A program made the translations under genes and the position numbers. Of a stretch of DNA of 64,000 nt, positions 63,003-64,000 are shown piece after piece (position 1 is the stretch's first letter; every line of letters starts with the position of its first letter). The stretch is from Falsibacillus albus (GTDB taxonomy: Bacteria; Bacillota; Bacilli; Bacillales; DSM-25281). Below the pieces are notes generated by a model. That model made no database searches. It was given only the letters and a program-made list of their open reading frames with translations, and was not told the origin of the DNA. The DNA is taken from assembly GCF_003668575.1 (NCBI RefSeq), contig NZ_RCVZ01000014.1, forward strand, positions 42,779 through 106,778. The letters are read 5' to 3'.

Positions 63003-64000
63003 CTATTCCTCTGCAGCCCCTTCACGTTCCAGGCGGCGGTTCCTTAACATTTGGTACATTTTTTCAGCATGCTTCATTAGTGAATAATATTGCTGCTCTA
63101 AATGGCGTTCGTTGTCACCTTTCATTTCTTCGGTAACCGGCAAGCTCTCCTTTGGCGAAAAACTACTCATCATTGTGCTCACGTCCTCCTCTTCCACAGC
63201 AGGCTCTTTATTAAATCTTGATTGGGCTTTTCTCCTCATTCTTGCGCGTAAAATATTTTCCTCCATAACGAATGGTTTTTCAAACCAATACTTTTCATTC
63301 GAATCAAGAGAACCTTCTGACCTAACTTTAATATCATTTTCTTCTAAGCTATTTATATTCTCTTTATCATATAGTTGGACTGGAGGCAGTGGCTCGATTA
63401 TTGTATCTTCTGTTGCAGTATGAGGGTCTACTTCATTTAATGTTCCAGAGTCTTTCGATTTTTCAACAGCAGTCTCTGAAGGTACCATACCTTCTTGGTC
63501 CTCACCAAGTACATTTTGATTAACGAGGTCAGTGACTGCTTTATCTAAATGGATTTTATAATTTGCTATTTCTAAGATAGGAGAGAGATATTCCTTCTCC
63601 TCATCATCCAAATATTCAATCAGGTGAGCTGAATCCAGTGTACTCTTTAAATCCACATGATTTTCTTCAAGGTCCGGATAAAGAACATTATCACTGAAAA
63701 TCTCTTCTTCATCACTGATTTCAGTTGTATTTTCAACGATGAAAGCAGACTCATCATCGACGGAATCTTCAGCTTCCACAAACTCACTCACGTTTACAGA
63801 AGAAGGTGTTTCCATATCCGTTTCATCGGCTTCATCCACTTCAAAGTCCGTTTCCTCAACTGCTGTCTCCACTTCTTCTTCTCTACTTTCAAACACTTCT
63901 TCTACAGACTCGATGAACTCCTCATCATCCGTGACTGCATCCTCGATCGGTTCCTCAGCTTCCACCAAATCCTCCTCATATGCATCAGGAGTGGGGGATC
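63003..64000 (-). CDS. Long acidic protein of unknown function, probably continuing past the window edge
   Basis: At least 321 aa. The first half is dominated by Glu/Asp/Val/Ser (EDAVTDDEEFIESVEEV, EVETAVEETDFEVDEADE); then a segment with more hydrophobic residues (LIEYLDDEEKEYLSPILEIANYKIHLDKAVTDL, quoted in part as EYLSPILEIANYKIHL) that could fold; then a basic C-terminal part (ILRARMRRKAQSRFNKEP) ending in a helix HLEQQYYSLMKHAEKMYQML RNRR (parts). No signal peptide or membrane segment is visible. The frame stays open to position 64000, so the start may lie outside; GTG at 63965 behind AGGAGG is an internal alternative. I do not recognise a family. The strong charge segregation resembles spore-coat or cell-division scaffold proteins, but that is only an impression. 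Confidence 0.6.
   Translation of the reverse strand, partial: SPTPDAYEEDLVEAEEPIEDAVTDDEEFIESVEEVFESREEEVETAVEETDFEVDEADETDMETPSSVNVSEFVEAEDSVDDESAFIVENTTEISDEEEIFSDNVLYPDLEENHVDLKSTLDSAHLIEYLDDEEKEYLSPILEIANYKIHLDKAVTDLVNQNVLGEDQEGMVPSETAVEKSKDSGTLNEVDPHTATEDTIIEPLPPVQLYDKENINSLEENDIKVRSEGSLDSNEKYWFEKPFVMEENILRARMRRKAQSRFNKEPAVEEEDVSTMMSSFSPKESLPVTEEMKGDNERHLEQQYYSLMKHAEKMYQMLRNRRLEREGAAEE

Noticed and set aside
63112..63423. 103-codon plus-strand frame near the window end
   Set aside because: Antisense to the long minus-strand acidic protein gene; open because Glu/Asp codons read as Ser/Phe/Leu on the other strand.

Overview
The window is chromosomal DNA from an endospore-forming member of the Bacillaceae. 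The evidence is an alpha/beta-type small acid-soluble spore protein, SpoIIR, Spo0F behind a sigma-H-like promoter, and gene order that follows Bacillus subtilis over long blocks: pbpG/speE/speB; ywiB/argS; uvsE/clsB/fadF; rpoE/pyrG; ywjG/spo0F/fbaA/tal/murA2/glpX/rho/rpmE/tdk; prfA/prmC/spoIIR/ywlB/ywlC/mntP/ywlE/rpiB/ywlG/glyA/upp; and the atp operon. I cannot name the species from sequence alone.

Layout. 1-4.9 kb: a truncated class A penicillin-binding protein, polyamine synthesis (speE, speB), ywiB and argS. 5-8.7 kb: a small XapX protein, an orphan Dph6-like PP-loop protein, UV endonuclease and cardiolipin synthase. 8.9-21.2 kb: a fatty-acid/branched-acyl-CoA block (fadF, thiolase, 3-hydroxybutyryl-CoA dehydrogenase, two acyl-CoA dehydrogenases, a TetR regulator and the fused isobutyryl-CoA mutase icmF), with FadR-like, CcpA-like and promoter signals. 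21.8-24.8 kb: a small membrane protein, rpoE, pyrG with a CTP-type attenuator, and a spore protein. 25-29 kb: a SAM (S-box) riboswitch in front of a ribose-type (CUT2) ABC importer, the most suggestive functional linkage in the window. 29-38.8 kb: sporulation phosphorelay, central carbon metabolism, murA2, rho, rpmE and tdk. 39-51.5 kb: translation termination, spoIIR, t6A synthesis with a DnaA-box cluster, manganese efflux, arginine phosphatase, a chemoreceptor-like protein, rpiB, glyA and upp. 51.5-62.8 kb: UDP-GlcNAc epimerase, a Vpr-like subtilase and the ten-gene atp operon. 63-64 kb: an acidic protein of unknown function running to the window edge.

The intergenic space is unusually rich in repeats. 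I count about eleven copies of a GGTGCCTGTCACC-containing element, often built into terminators; about ten copies of a GTTGATT...AATCAAC-bounded element of up to about 190 bp; tandem copies of a third element ending GGAGCTAGACAA; four separate arrays with a 20-21 bp period; a 51-bp tandem array; a 289-bp duplication; and two copies of a 26-bp palindrome that are exact reverse complements of each other. None of these looks protein-coding. All coordinates and motif matches come from reading the sequence by eye; no database search or folding calculation was run.
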